This document shows positions 39,205-50,660 of a stretch of DNA of 64,000 nt, one piece after another. The DNA is taken from assembly GCF_008831285.2 (NCBI RefSeq), contig NC_045138.2, positions 1,003,143 to 1,067,142 on the forward strand, written 5' to 3'. Below the pieces are notes generated by a model that saw only the letters and a program-made list of their open reading frames with translations, did not search any database and had not been told where the DNA came from. The stretch comes from Nymphaea colorata (taxonomy: Eukaryota; Streptophyta; Magnoliopsida; Nymphaeales; Nymphaeaceae). A program made the position numbers and the translations under genes. Position 1 is the stretch's first letter; each line of letters starts with the position of its first letter.

Positions 39205-39652
39205 GAGTAGTTTTGTAAAATATTTAACTTAAAAAAAAAGGAAAATCAAGGGTTTAATTTTTCATATCCAACTTTCCATGGTTGTTGTTATTATCAATTG
39301 AATATCATTTTTTTCCTTCTTACCTCCACTTAGAAGAACCAAGTCTGAAGGAGACAGTACCTTTGCTGCAACCTTCATGTTTCAACTTGATCGCTTGGCC
39401 ACTCTATAATTAAAAAAAAAGAAAAAATCTCTTACTAACTTCATTAGAATACAAAAAAAAAAAAAGCCTCACACACACACATGGCCCAAATGTGGGCTGT
39501 TATGGGACGATTGCAGCTCCTCCTAATTGAAAGTTTAATATGAACAGAACATATATATGACACAATATGTTACCATTGAAACAGAGTCCCTCCCTGCCAA
39601 GGCCATTATGTCCGAGCACAAAACAAGACTAGGGCACACCAGTTCCACATGG

Positions 39653-40035
39653 GATGCCAACGGATCAAATATATTTTTAATCATATCCACTTTTTTGGAT
39701 ATTCACATATTCAAATAAAGAAAAGTCATATCCGAATCCGAATCCAAAATCTGATTTTACAATTTGAATCCGATCCAAATCCATTTTTTATATTTATATC
39801 CAAATTTGAGTCGGAATTTTGAACCGGATTTTGTCAAATTTCGAAACTTAATAGCATTAGTTACAAGATATTTGTCTAAAAATGAATCCGATCTGAATTT
39901 ATATCTGAATCCGATTAGATATTTATGTATATCCGAATCTGAATTAGATCAGATGCCATTTATTAAATCTGAATCCGATCCAATTTCTTAATCAAATATT
40001 ATTTTTTCGGTTAGATACGTATTCAAATAAGATAT
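39653..40035. mobile_element. AT-rich MITE-like element inserted in peroxidase pseudogene exon 2
   Basis: Peroxidase exon homology stops at about 39652 and resumes at about 40040. The inserted 0.38 kb begins GGGATGCCAACGGATC and ends near GATATATTGACTTT. It aligns in order with the reverse complement of the element at 50202-50637, so the two are one family. Its own target duplication is not recognisable. Confidence 0.75.
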
Positions 40036-40228
40036 ATTGACTTTGTTTTGCTGCATCCATCACGTCGAACCCCCAGCATTGGCCGGAGTGGTCTTTTCAA
40101 AAGTTTGCTGCATCGCTGAAAAAATAAAGAAACAAATTCGAGGTTTTGCAATCCATCAAATCACATAAATGGAGGTGCATGGCAGTAGATTTCAAAGGTT
40201 TTACACTTGAAGAAAGCGCTGGGAGGCA

Positions 40229-40380
40229 CGGATGGAGCCAAATTTTTTCATGAAAATGCCCTAATTATAGTTTCGAAATTTGGTAGAGACCAAAATGTAT
40301 TTTTATATAAAATACATTTATAACTTTGTAAAATTTATATATAATTTTGTTTTGGGGGAGGGCCAGCCGCCCCTCTTGGT
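40229..40380. repeat. Repeat family 'GGAGCCAAA...GGGGGAGGGCC', copy 1
   Basis: Starts GGATGGAGCCAAATTTTTTC and ends in a G-rich/C-rich block (GGGGGAGGGCCAGCCGCCCC). Related copies are at 50661-50835 and, inverted, 52133-52322. It looks like a short non-autonomous DNA transposon, here within the pseudogene's intron 1. Confidence 0.55.
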
Positions 40381-40840
40381 AGCAACAATATATGGTCGGT
40401 AGTTATGGCAGCTCAAACATCAAATATAACTATTGATTCAGCAGCAGGGCATGTGGAGGAGTAGAAACCCATTTGAAGGGATCCCCATGAAAGATCCCTT
40501 CAAGTGTTGAAGCTAAAACTAAGAGAACGCAAGGGAATTGTGGTTTTTCTTCTAGCCATTGAAGCTAAAGCTATCTCTCTCTTTATTTTATTACAACAGA
40601 AAATTGAAAAATAACAAAACAAATAGATTTCTTCCTATAATCTTGGCAATACACTTTCATGGCAAATTTCTCATGAAGACTAACGCTCCCCCATAAGTTG
40701 GTGCTCCCATGTTGATGAATGTCAACTTGTTTATGTTATTTTAATATATTTGATCCTCTTATGAAAAACTGGATTTGGTGCTATGTGCATTGGATTGGGT
40801 CTTGATTATAATAATATAAAATTATTAAACTCTTTTATTC

Positions 40841-41274
40841 TGTAATGACCCGACCCATTCTCAAACTTAGGTCTCTAGTATGGCAGATCCCAATTCGCCC
40901 CTAGCAGTTTCAATTTTTGTCCAAAAATGCTAGGAATTAGGACAATTAACTACTACAACTTCATTTATAATAAGCCCATGAAGATCCCTCCTAATCTTTA
41001 TACGGAACTAAAATATTGAGGTGTTACAATCCACCCCCCTTAAAACACATGTCTATGTTTCTGGGACCCTAGGTCCGAGTGTTAAACCGGACTCTGATAC
41101 CACTGTAACAACCTGACCCACTCAAGAGCTCAGGTCCTTGGTCTGACAGATCCTAACCCACCCCCTAACAATCCTGGTTCATAGCTTTTTTTAGACTAAA
41201 ATTAAAACTACTAGGGACCGGGTTGTGATCCGCCAAACCAGGGGCTTGAGCTGAGACTGGGTCAGGTCATTACA
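40841..41274 (-). mobile_element. TRIM-like miniature LTR element with palindromic upstream LTR
   Basis: Read on the minus strand: an LTR at 41028-40841 (188 bp, TGTAACAC...TCATTACA); before it a polypurine tract AAGGGGGGTGGAT (41041-41029), about 45 bp of internal sequence, and a primer-binding site TGGTATCAGAGTCC (41102-41089) matching the initiator-Met tRNA end; one base upstream is the TTACA end of the other LTR (41104). That upstream LTR is odd: 41104-41274 is a palindrome of two facing 3' half-LTRs. The whole insert is flanked by TATTC (40836-40840) and CATTC (41275-41279), a 5-bp duplication with one mismatch. No coding capacity. Confidence 0.75.
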
Positions 41275-41399
41275 CATTCAATCCCCACATCATTAAACAA
41301 GTAGCAGATCTACGTTCATTCACAACATGTCAATGCCATTGTCCTATAATTTGCTTCAATTGATGATTTTCATACTGTTATTTATTTCTTTGTTTTTCA

Positions 41400-42110
41400 A
41401 GAGATGAGACTTTTGTCAATCATTATGTAATATCCAGTAGTAGACCACCTGGTCATTTGGCAAAATACCCAATAGGAATCACAAAATTTTGTTATATCTC
41501 GAATCTTACTTTGGGTTGATAGTATGATTTCATATGATATGATCCCTTTTATATACTTGCAAAAACATGGCATCTCCGTGAAAAATGTGCACTAATGGAC
41601 TATGTGTGGCCAGGTAATAACCAAATATATGAGTTTGTTAACCAATTTTGAGAACCTCTCCATTTTCATTGTCAAGTTTTTTTATTTGAAAATCATTTGG
41701 TTTTGCTCATGAATAACCTGCTTTTCGTAGAATGCATGCCATGGGTGTATTTTCTATGAGAAAAGAAGACAACATTCTTTGATTTGGTGACTTCGATTTC
41801 TCAAAAATGTTTGACCTTGCCATGTAAGTCGACTCTTGCAATTATAATGTCATCAACATATAATACTAAAAATATTTTGTCATTAGTTGTTGATTTTAAA
41901 AATAAGAATATTCAGCTTTGGGCTGAGCAAAAAACTAGAATGATAAAGAAATCTTAGGAAACATGTTATGTGATGACTGCTTGAGTCTATATATGGATTT
42001 GTTTAGTCGACAAATAACATTATGCTCTTATAGACAAAATTTGGATAGCAAGTGCATATACACTTCTTCAAGGTCACATATAATAATACATTCAGCCTTC
42101 ATGGCTTATC
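41400..42110 (-). pseudogene. Ty1/Copia pol remnant (reverse transcriptase / RNase H)
   Basis: Broken minus-strand translations recall Copia polyprotein: DLEEVYMHL (about 42020-42090), the reverse-transcriptase core LYVDDIIIA (about 41840-41880) and an RNase H-like TTGYYIMIDKSLIS (about 41410-41460). They come in the correct order but in different frames with stops and deletions. No LTRs can be assigned to it; the TRIM next to it is a separate insertion. Confidence 0.75.
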
Positions 42111-42262
42111 AGTGGCGAATCCAGAAAATTAGGTTGAAGGGCACCTGTTTAGAAACATTTATATTTAGTGGGGCACCCATATATGTATAAAAGTGAATAT
42201 TAATTTGACAATGTACAAAAGAATTTTAAAGAGCTGGTGTAGGTAGTTGCCCACGCCAGCCC
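42107..42262. repeat. Repeat shared with peroxidase intron 1 (53485-53650)
   Basis: Begins AGTGGCGAATCCAGAAAATT, contains GGGGCACCC and ATAAAAGTGAATATTAA, and ends CTGGTGTAGGTAGTTGCCCACGCCAG cut short by divergence. The same ordered blocks occur at 53485-53650. The 3' end is self-complementary. Confidence 0.65.
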
Positions 42263-42501
42263 ACATGTGGCTTATTGTCATTTAACAACTTCATGGTTTG
42301 GTGGAAAGCAGATGGCTCGATATCTTTAATGAGATTAGTCAAGAAATGCTGATGTTCAAGAGAGTACATGCGATCAACTAAATGGGAAGCAATTGGATAA
42401 CAAGCAACATTTCCTTTGTTAGGGACCACACTTGTGATCTGAACTGCAGTTAGATAGAATGACAAAACAAATAATAATCCTTGAGTTAGGTATATGGGAG
42501 A

Positions 42502-45382
42502 TAGGGATGTCAACGGATCAAGTTCAGATTCGGATATACCATCTACCATATCCGATTTTTGGATATTCATATATTCGGATTCGAACTTAGATTCGAATTC
42601 AGATGAAAAAAAATTTATACCATATCTGAATCCGATCTGAACCCGATTTTTAAGTTATATTTGAATCTGATCCGAATCAGAATTTTAACTTATATCTGAA
42701 TTTGATCCGAATCCGACTTTTAGGCTATAACTGATCCGAATCTGACTTTTAAGTTATATCCAAATCCGATTTATGACTTTTAAGCCATATGTAAATCAGA
42801 TCCAAATCTGATTTATGTACAAAAAAATACCAAATCCGATTTATATACAAAAAAAATATATAGTAAATATCAAATGAACTATGAAACCCAATCTTCACAT
42901 TCACATCATACTAGCTCAAACTTGACTGATGATAATTGTTATACAAAAAATTAAAATTTTGCTCCGATTTGCTCCAATTAACTCAGAGAAATTAAAATAA
43001 AAAAGTCAAACTAGTAAATGCATGAAAATGTCTTTCTTCATTTCTTCAACCATACCCAGTACTAGAAGTATTTTTCATACAAAAAATTACTATAGGAAGC
43101 ACAATGTGGGAAGAAAAGAAGTTACGTCAATTGCATAGTTCAGGTTTTCTTAGTAGATGGCTAGTATCCGAGACAATTGAAACATTTTCTTTTCATTTAT
43201 TTGCTAATAAGAATGTATTTGAGATGTCATTGCGAACGTAAAAAGCAATCAAAATGAACCAAAATCCAGGTAGAAGCTTTCAGTAACCAACTGCTTTCAG
43301 AAGTCTGAACAGCCAAATTTGATTCTCTTGCATGCTAATGTAACACATTTTAATGACATAAAAAAACATCAAAATGACCAGCAAGTTTCTGCACTTGTTA
43401 GCCTAGTGCCACAAGATTAATGTCCCAAAGTTCAAAGAGTTCCATGTACAACTTCCAGCTACAACATCACAAATCATCAAATATGGGAACCATCTTTTTG
43501 CTCACACCAGTTGAAAGTCCAACTTACGATCTTTCAACAAGTATAAAATTTATAGGATGCTATATACACAGTTGCTATGTGCTTCTAGCTTGACTTCCCC
43601 TCAACCTTCTCAATTCTTCAGCACCCCAAACTGGCTAGTCCACTATGACTGACTACAAACAGCAATGCAACAAGCAAGAACTGACTACAAGTCCTCTAAG
43701 ACAGTCCAAGCGGCAATCCAGATTCCAAACGATCTTTCAGGACTAATATAGAACATGTGAAATAGTTAAGAAATCCTTTGCATTGATGTTCTTCGTACCA
43801 ACCTCTGTTGAAATTGAAAATGATATGATATCATGATTCCATAATAAAAGCTGGATATCGCAAGACTTCTTGGTCAGCTAAGTACTAAAGTCTGTTCTTG
43901 CAGATACCAAACCAACTCAGCGGAACATCTTGGCTACTATAGCACAAATAAGTGGAAACTTCAAAATGAAAAGAGTAGCCTGCATAAGATCATTAAAAGC
44001 ATTTACCTATCATGTATCACATGCAAGTCTAGCAAAGGAAGATACAAACTGGATTACAGCCATAGGCAAAAAGAAACGGCTGAGTTTCCATGTTTACTAG
44101 TAAAATAAAGAGAAATTATCTGCGGGTCAAGGCACACTGCTTATGACAGTCATTTATAGTGTTGAAAAAAGGACAAACTTGGTGCATCCGTCAAGAAGTC
44201 ATCAAAATGTCAAGATACTTCGGCTGAATAATAATTATAACCATTATCAGGATAAAAAGAACTTTCATCAGGAGAATTACAGCAGTAGACTAAAAGCACT
44301 TAAGAAAATTAACTTGGTTCAACTCTCCTCCAACTGCATCAGCCAGAGTACCAATAGCATCGTATACAATTCTAAGGTTTCTCCTCTGCAAATACCAAAA
44401 TGAAAATCATAGGTTAAGAAAGAGAAAGGGGACAACAGATTGGTAGCTTTGGAACTTCACATTTTTAAAATGAAAACATACACCTTACTGAAATGAAAAA
44501 ACAACTTGATATCTCCAGACAAGGAGCCAACTCTTCTGCAACAAGAATTGGTCACTACATAAGGCCAACAACTATCCGAACCACATCTCTCATATGCTAT
44601 AAATTTTCATAGCCTATAGACTAAATCTCAAGGAAACAATGAAATTCTACATCAGAGAAAATAACTTACTGTCATACCTGTAGTAGAGGGACCTCCTCGA
44701 AACATTGTTCGAAGTAAAACAAGTAATCATGTTGTTGCTGCTAGTGATGGTGTAAATGTTTCTGGAGTTGATCATTTAGCACCAACTTCAGTGGTTCCTG
44801 ATGCAGTCTAGAATGAGTCCTAGCCATGATATCATGAATCTGTGTGGGGATCAAGTATCAGAACGTACAAAAGCCATTGAAAGTAGGACACAAGGGATGG
44901 CAAACACGACAGTTGGCTAGAGACAGGCGATTCCAACACACTGGAGCCGAACATCCTTCTGCGACTGAAACACTAATGCTTCGTCTTCCTCTTAGAAGCT
45001 TCGGTCCAGGAAATCCCCACACATACAGTGAAAAAGAGAGAGGGAGATATGACCCCGTCAAAAAAAAAAAATAAAGGTAAGGAAAAAACAAAGGAAACAA
45101 AAAATTATGAAAGGGGAGGACCTGCTCCGGCTCGAGAGCGAAACCTTACCAGGAAAAGGATCTGGGGGTTCGGATTTGGATATGAGGTTATTGTTTGGAT
45201 TCAGATATACTAGTTAACGTAGTATCCGATCAGGTATTTATTTAAAATCGAATCCGTATCTGGTAGGATATTATTTCTGAAATCCAAATACGATCCGATT
45301 TTCTTAATTAGATGCTAAATTGCTTACCATATCCCATTTTTTGAAAGCAATTCGAACGATATTCGATCCGTTGACATCCCTA
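42502..45382. mobile_element. 2.9 kb stretch bounded by 18-bp perfect terminal inverted repeats
   Basis: TAGGGATGTCAACGGATC at 42502-42519 is exactly inverted at 45365-45382. Both ends continue into the same GGATTCGGATTTGG-type AT-rich subterminal sequence as the MITEs at 39653 and 50202. The interior (42.9-45.1 kb) is mostly non-coding and unlike the ends; a short frame near 44680-44810 has no recognisable domain. The flanking 8 bp do not match, so either this is one old non-autonomous element or the two ends belong to separate insertions. Confidence 0.5.
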
Positions 45383-45663
45383 AGAAGCGGCAACAGGTTG
45401 AAGGCTTCAAGGTGAATGTGCACTGCCTTTTCTTATTACTAATTGCTTGCATTGGTGCTCTCCTTTTTCTCTTTCCCCTGGATGACTCTACATTGCTTTG
45501 GAGCCCTGAAAGAAAACTAAACTGAATGGTTACTCATGAACTAAAAGTCCAAACCCTTACCCATTCAAGAAGGAACCATATTTACTTCTAGAGACAGCCT
45601 CTTAAAAGTTCTTTATTTTTAAATAGAAATCTTAAATATTTATTCTTATATATATATATATAT
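45383..45663. other. Spacer between TIR stretch and LTR fragment, nothing recognised
   Basis: About 280 bp, AT-rich, ending in a short TA run next to the LTR fragment. Confidence 0.4.
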
Positions 45664-45837
45664 TGTAACACTCCAGAAGTTTAGTCCCGTATCGAAGATG
45701 TGAGGGATCTTTAAGGGCTTATAATGGGAGGCTATTAATGAGATGATTGTCCTGGTTCCTAGCCTTTTTAGGATTGAAACCGAAATTGCTAGGGGGCGAG
45801 TTGGGATCCGTCGAACTAGGGGCCCGAGCTGACAAGT
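45664..45837 (+). mobile_element. Truncated TRIM-family LTR fragment
   Basis: Starts TGTAACACTCC and follows the 40841-41028 and 47303-47492 LTRs through GAGGGATCTTTAAGGGCTTA and CTAGGGGGCGAGTTGGGATC. It breaks off before the expected TTACA end, directly upstream of the F-box fragment. No primer-binding site follows. Confidence 0.75.
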
Positions 45838-45853
45838 CCCTTTCGACGTTGTA

Positions 45854-46620
45854 TTGACCAAGAAGGCTGGAAGGAAAGTAGAAGAAATTACAATTCCTTT
45901 TGATGTGGTGGACGAGTTCACATTACCGAGTGTGGCCGCTAGGGACTTGGTGAGGTTCAGGTTGGTGTGCAAGTCTTGGCGGCAGCTCATCGATGACCCG
46001 AATTTCATTAACAATTACTTCAGGATGCACCATGTCCAGCAAGTTATCGCCTACATTTCAGGACAGAACCCAAAGGCTTATATTGCATGGACATAAAATG
46101 TGAGGATACTAATGGCCACATCAAAACAACTGGAAGCCTATCAAGATATTGGGATTGGAATATTGCCTCAAAGACGCAGTTGTTTGGGTGCTGGGCGATT
46201 ATGAGAGCGAGATATGGACTAAAAGGCACCACATTTCCTTTGCAAGCATTGATCACGCACTTGGTGATGTAGACGAAGAAGAATATGTGAGCCATAGTGA
46301 TTGCGATAGTGAATGCTTTCCAGATCATTATCCAAGGTTTTCCAATGTTATTGCAACTAGTGATGCGATATATATGAAATTTATTAAGTAAACTTAAGCA
46401 GCTGATCAGAGGGGTCATGATGATGATCAACATGCAATCTTTGTGTTACTTTTTGCTATCGATCCCTACTTTTATCTTGCTAATACAATTATGTGATCAG
46501 GCGAAACCATTTTGGATCATGGATCAGCAATTTCAATGATTAGAGCCCGTCGACCAAGATTTGCTAAAGCAAGTTAGAAGAAATTACAATTCTTTAAAAT
46601 GTGAGGATACCAAAGGCTTA
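45854..46620 (+). pseudogene. Broken F-box gene
   Basis: 45854-46096 encodes an F-box-like stretch (DLVRFRLVCKSWRQLIDDPN and NFINNYFRMHH) with no ATG at its head. Downstream, 46149-46391 in a different frame encodes DAVVWVLGDYESEIWTKRHH, typical of the F-box-associated domain, so at least one frameshift or deletion separates them. At 46548-46620 a shortened repeat of the gene's head (GTTAGAAGAAATTACAATTC...) recurs. Intact members are substrate receptors of SCF ubiquitin ligases; this one cannot make a full protein. Confidence 0.75.
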
Positions 46621-47156
46621 GAACTCCTCGAATGCAAGAATAAAAGAAGACGTTAAAACTGGTTTAACTGCCTTAACTTTATTTGCAATTTCTTTTCATG
46701 TTTTCTGAATCATGCAATATGTGTCAGCCCCACCATCTACCTCTTAATCACTCACCCTCTCTCTCTATCTATTTTCAGCCGCCGCTACCTCTTTCTGTCT
46801 TCCTCTACACCCATTGATGCATCATTAGTTGCTCTCTTCTCCCTATTTTAGAAAACCCAACAGCCAAGTTGGTTTTTTCTTTTTATTTAACTTTTAAAGA
46901 AAGAATTTCAAAAAAATGTCTGTTCTCCAACCAACCGTACAACCAGATCCCACCATCTCACAAGCCACTATTACAAACCCAATTCGTATCATTTCCTTGT
47001 CGTTACTTTGAGCAATATTTATTAATAAAAACTTAAGTTACACAAGAAGACATCATAATCCATTGAGAATTGACAATATAAAAGATAAATAACCACTTGC
47101 TCAAAGTAACTTAAAGTTAGAAAAGTGATACTGGTTTTGATAGATGAGTCCAATTT
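46621..47156. other. Spacer, AT-rich, nothing recognised
   Basis: About 0.5 kb between the F-box remnant and the tandem array. The last 100 bp may be a decayed first array unit. Confidence 0.35.
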
Positions 47157-49210
47157 AAAAAAAAATATTGTTTTTAACTGCATTAAAATCAAAATAATAA
47201 CATGATAATATTGAAGGCAATGCTCGCCATTGTCGTTTATATAAAACCACCACCACAACTTAATTCGGTTTTTTTTTAATTCATCAGAATAAGACTTTCA
47301 GGTGTACACCCCATATGTTTAGTCTCGTGTCGAAGATTGTGAGGGATCTTCAAGAGCTTATAAAGGGAGGCTATTAATGAGATGATTGTCTTGGTTTATA
47401 GCCTTTTTAGAATTGGAACCGAAACTGCTAGAGGGCGGGTTGGGATCCGTTGAACCCGGGCCCAGAGCTCGGGAGTGGGTCGGGTTGTTACAGATACGCA
47501 TAATTAAAAAAAAAACAATATTGTTTTTTGTTGTGTTAATATCAAAACAATCACAGGATGATATTGAAGGCAAGACTCATCGCACAATCGTTTCTTTAAA
47601 ACTACCACCACTTAATTTAGTTTATCTCTAATTCATCATAATAAAGTTTACAATTGGTACATAGAACGGTAACAATATTTTGAGAGCTCTTCTTCACTAC
47701 AATAAATTTATCTTTTATGTTGTCAATTCTCAATGCAATTTCAAATCCATTGGCGTGGGTTTGTTCATATTGTCGAAGAGTTAAATTTATAGTCAGCCTT
47801 TTATACGTTGCTTGCACAAAGTCGAAGTGGAAAAGAACATTGGATTGAGTTAGCTTCGTAATAAAAATTGCATGTTCTCCACGTTTAAATCTACAAAATT
47901 CTCTACATTAAGCGGGATAAGAGATAAATAATGTACTTGCCTATTTTTCATGTCTCTTTCAGTGTCGCTACTAGCCATAAGAAACAAATAAATAAATAAA
48001 ATAAAACAACACACAAAACATAGAAAAAAAACAAAGGGCACACTGAAAACAAAGATAAAAAGAAATTAAAAAGAACTCACCTATTTATAATAAACTACTT
48101 AAGAGTTCAATTATTAATGCAAAAAACACTTAAATCGCGAAAATGGTTTTGACAGATACGTACAATTTACAAAAAAAAAAATATTGTTTTTGACTACGTT
48201 AAATAATCATATGATGATATCGAAGGCAAGACTCACCATTGTCGTTTCTATAAAACCACCACCACTTAATTTGGTTTTCTTCTAATTCTTCAGAATAATG
48301 CTTTGCGGTGACAAATAAAATGCTAACAGTATCTCGAGACTTTTTCTTCACCTGGCACTTGTTCATGTTGTTAAGGAGTTAAATTTATAGCCAACTTTCT
48401 ATACATTGCTTGCACAAAGGTGAAGTGGAAACGAACATTGAATTGGGTCAGCTTCTTTGTAAATAAAAACTACATGTTCTCTACATTTAAATCAATAAAA
48501 TTCTCTACAATAAGTAAGATAAGAGGCAGATAATCTACTTGTATATTTTTCATGTCTATTTCAATGTTTCTACTAACTATAAGTTAATGTTTAACAAAGA
48601 AAATAAAACAAGACAAGAAAACGAAAGACACATAGAAAACACAGAAAAAAAAATTAAAGAGAACTCACATATTTATAATGTAACCACTCTAGAGATTCGT
48701 ATTGTTAATGCATAGAGCACCTAAACAGAATGGTTAGAAAAACAATAGTGGTTTAGATAGATAAGTATAATTTACCAAAAAAAATATTATTTTTAACTAC
48801 ATTAAAATCAAAACATTCACATGATGATATTGAAGACAAGGCTCCCAATGTCGTTTCCATAAAAGTACCACAATTTAATTTGGTTTTCTTCTAATTCATC
48901 AAAATAAAGTTTCCAGGTAGTACACAGAATGATAACAGCATCTCGAGCATCTCGAGACTTCTTCTTCACAGTAATAACTTGATATTTCATGTTATCCATT
49001 TTCTATGCAATTTCAAATCCATTGTTGTGCACTGTTTTTGTTGTTGGGAAGTTAAATTTACAGGTAGTCTTATATACGCTGCTTAAACAAAGGCGAAGCG
49101 AAAAATGAACATCGGATTGAGTCAGCTTCTTTGTAAATAAAAAAATGCAGATTCTCTACATTTAAATTTAAATAATTCTGTAGATTAAGTGGGATAATAT
49201 GCAAACTATA
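47157..49210 (-). repeat. Tandem array of about 0.6 kb units, protein-like on the minus strand
   Basis: The anchor ATTGAAGGCAA recurs at 47210, 47563, 48219 (ATCGAAGGCAA) and 48829 (ATTGAAGACAA), giving units of 656 and 610 bp plus a shortened first unit interrupted by an LTR. Units share blocks such as TCTACATTTAAAT and TTGGATTGAGTTAGCTTC. Minus-strand translations retain short similar peptides, for example IPLNVENFVDLNVEN and IPLNLQNYLNLNVEN, but with stops, so the units may be multiplied exons of a dead gene I do not recognise. Confidence 0.7.
47303..47492 (+). mobile_element. Solo LTR of TRIM family inside tandem array
   Basis: 190 bp beginning TGTACACCCC and ending GGGTTGTTACA, co-linear with the LTR at 40841-41028 (opposite orientation) and the fragment at 45664. 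No internal region follows. It interrupts the first unit of the array; a clear 5-bp target duplication is not seen. Confidence 0.75.
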
Positions 49211-50193
49211 TTCATCAAACACTATTTTATAGTCATTCTCCCATCTTGGGGTCCATCCAATCGCGGCTATCCGATGCATTGGGTGGATTTGATATAAAAT
49301 TTGATGATTTTTTTTGTCTGGATTTAAACAGAGAAATCCTGTAACTTTTATAACACACCACACAATTCAATGCATCATATGACCATGATTGCAAGAAGGT
49401 CAAGATGGCTGGATGATATATATATATATATATAGAACAAAATATGACTCGCGGGTCAATAAAATATAAAGCTAATATGAATGACAAAAGTAACAGTTCC
49501 ACTTAAAACTCACATTCAATGCAGTCACTAATTATGAGGTCATTTAATAGTACCAAATGATAGTTATAACTTAGTTTCGTTTTAAAAAAGACTAATCTCA
49601 CTTCTCTAAAAACACATTTCGAGAAAGGAGAGTTGGACACTTCCTTCAAAGCAGTCAAAGCTCGGAAACTTGTTTCTTATTTATATAATGCTTGTTGCGT
49701 CTAAAATAAGAAACTTGCTTATCAATAAATTATTTTTACTTCTTGGATTCATTTCTCATTTTTCGTTTCTTTGTTTTATCTTTAGCTTTTCCATGATAAT
49801 GCACAAGATATTTTATTATAACAAGCACAAACTCTTGACCTCGTTATCTACTCATATTCGTACATGCTTACAAACATATTTGATTAGTGTATGAATGTTA
49901 CATGTGAATTTTAAAAGCTATATACAAATTGTTATTATGAGGCCTAAGGCCCGTTATTTTCTTTGCCTCCAAGCTCCTAGATTGGGTATGACGTTAGGGA
50001 GGTATTCAAGTACATCTCACCCTAAATAGCATTCGAGATTAGCACCCACGGTAGGTCGTGTTTTGGCTATGGGGCACTGTTATAGAAATTCTCATTTTTG
50101 AATGAACACAACATATATAAATAAGTAAATAATTGTAAAATGTTTATGTAAAAATAAATAAAAATTTTGTTGTTGGCATTTGCTCACGGCTAC
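49211..50193. other. Intergenic AT-rich stretch, nothing recognised
   Basis: About 1 kb with a short TA run near 49417-49432 and no supported frame. Confidence 0.4.
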
Positions 50194-50645
50194 CTATATG
50201 TACGAACGTCAATATATTCGATTTGAATAGGATATCTGATTGGTCCGATCCAAAAAAATTGAATATGGAAAAAAAATTAATATCTGATTAAGAAATCAGA
50301 TCGGATTCAGATTTAATAAATTGCATCTGATCGGATTCAGATTTAATAAATTGCATCTGGTCGGATTCAAATGCATATAAATATCCGATCGAATTCAGAT
50401 ACAAATTCGATTCAGACTCATTTAGACAAATATCTTGTATCAAATGCTATTAAATTTTGAAAATTGGCAAAACCTGGTCAAAATTTGGATTCGTATATAA
50501 CTATGAAAAACAGATTTGGATCGGATTTGTATATGACTTTTCTTTATTGGAATTCGAATGTAAATATGTGAATATATGAAAAAACGGATATAATTAATCG
50601 TATATATGATCTAAATGTGATTCATTGACATCTCTAACTATATGT
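50194..50645. mobile_element. hAT-like MITE with 8-bp target duplication
   Basis: The element 50202-50637 (436 bp) is flanked on both sides by CTATATGT (50194-50201 and 50638-50645), an exact 8-bp duplication. The ends ACGAACGTCAAT and ATTGACATCTCTAA are imperfect inverted termini. The interior is degenerate repeats of ATCGGATTCAGAT. It aligns in reverse with 39653-40035 and shares its terminal word with 42502 and 45382. No coding capacity. Confidence 0.85.
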
Positions 50646-50660
50646 AGCTCCATCATTGAC

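Larger units (their letters stand above)
39205..40570 (-). pseudogene. Decayed class III peroxidase copy
   Basis: On the minus strand this segment follows the intact peroxidase at 51116-53863 block by block: exon 1 remnant (about 40395-40555, including the start-codon surroundings and the GGGATCCCCATG block), exon 2 remnants (about 39562-39655 and 40044-40110), exon 3 remnant (about 39314-39410, internally deleted) and adjoining intron 3 sequence. Exon 4, with the proximal histidine region, is missing. The heme-side HFHDC segment at the end of exon 1 is also lost, and exon 2 is split by an AT-rich element. It is same-strand and 12 kb from the parent, so probably a local duplicate that died. 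Confidence 0.85.

Noticed and set aside
44844-45213. Short frames inside the 2.9 kb TIR-bounded stretch
   Set aside because: No recognisable domain, Lys/Glu/Arg-rich from low-complexity sequence, and no splice structure extends them.
45664-47492. One complete LTR retrotransposon spanning the F-box fragment
   Set aside because: No primer-binding site after the first LTR, no polypurine tract before the second, and no matching flanks; kept only as a hypothesis.
50200-50640. CRISPR-like array suggested by repeated ATCGGATTCAGATTTAATAA words
   Set aside because: Spacing is irregular, repeats are degenerate, the genome is plant, and the segment is bounded by an 8-bp transposon duplication.
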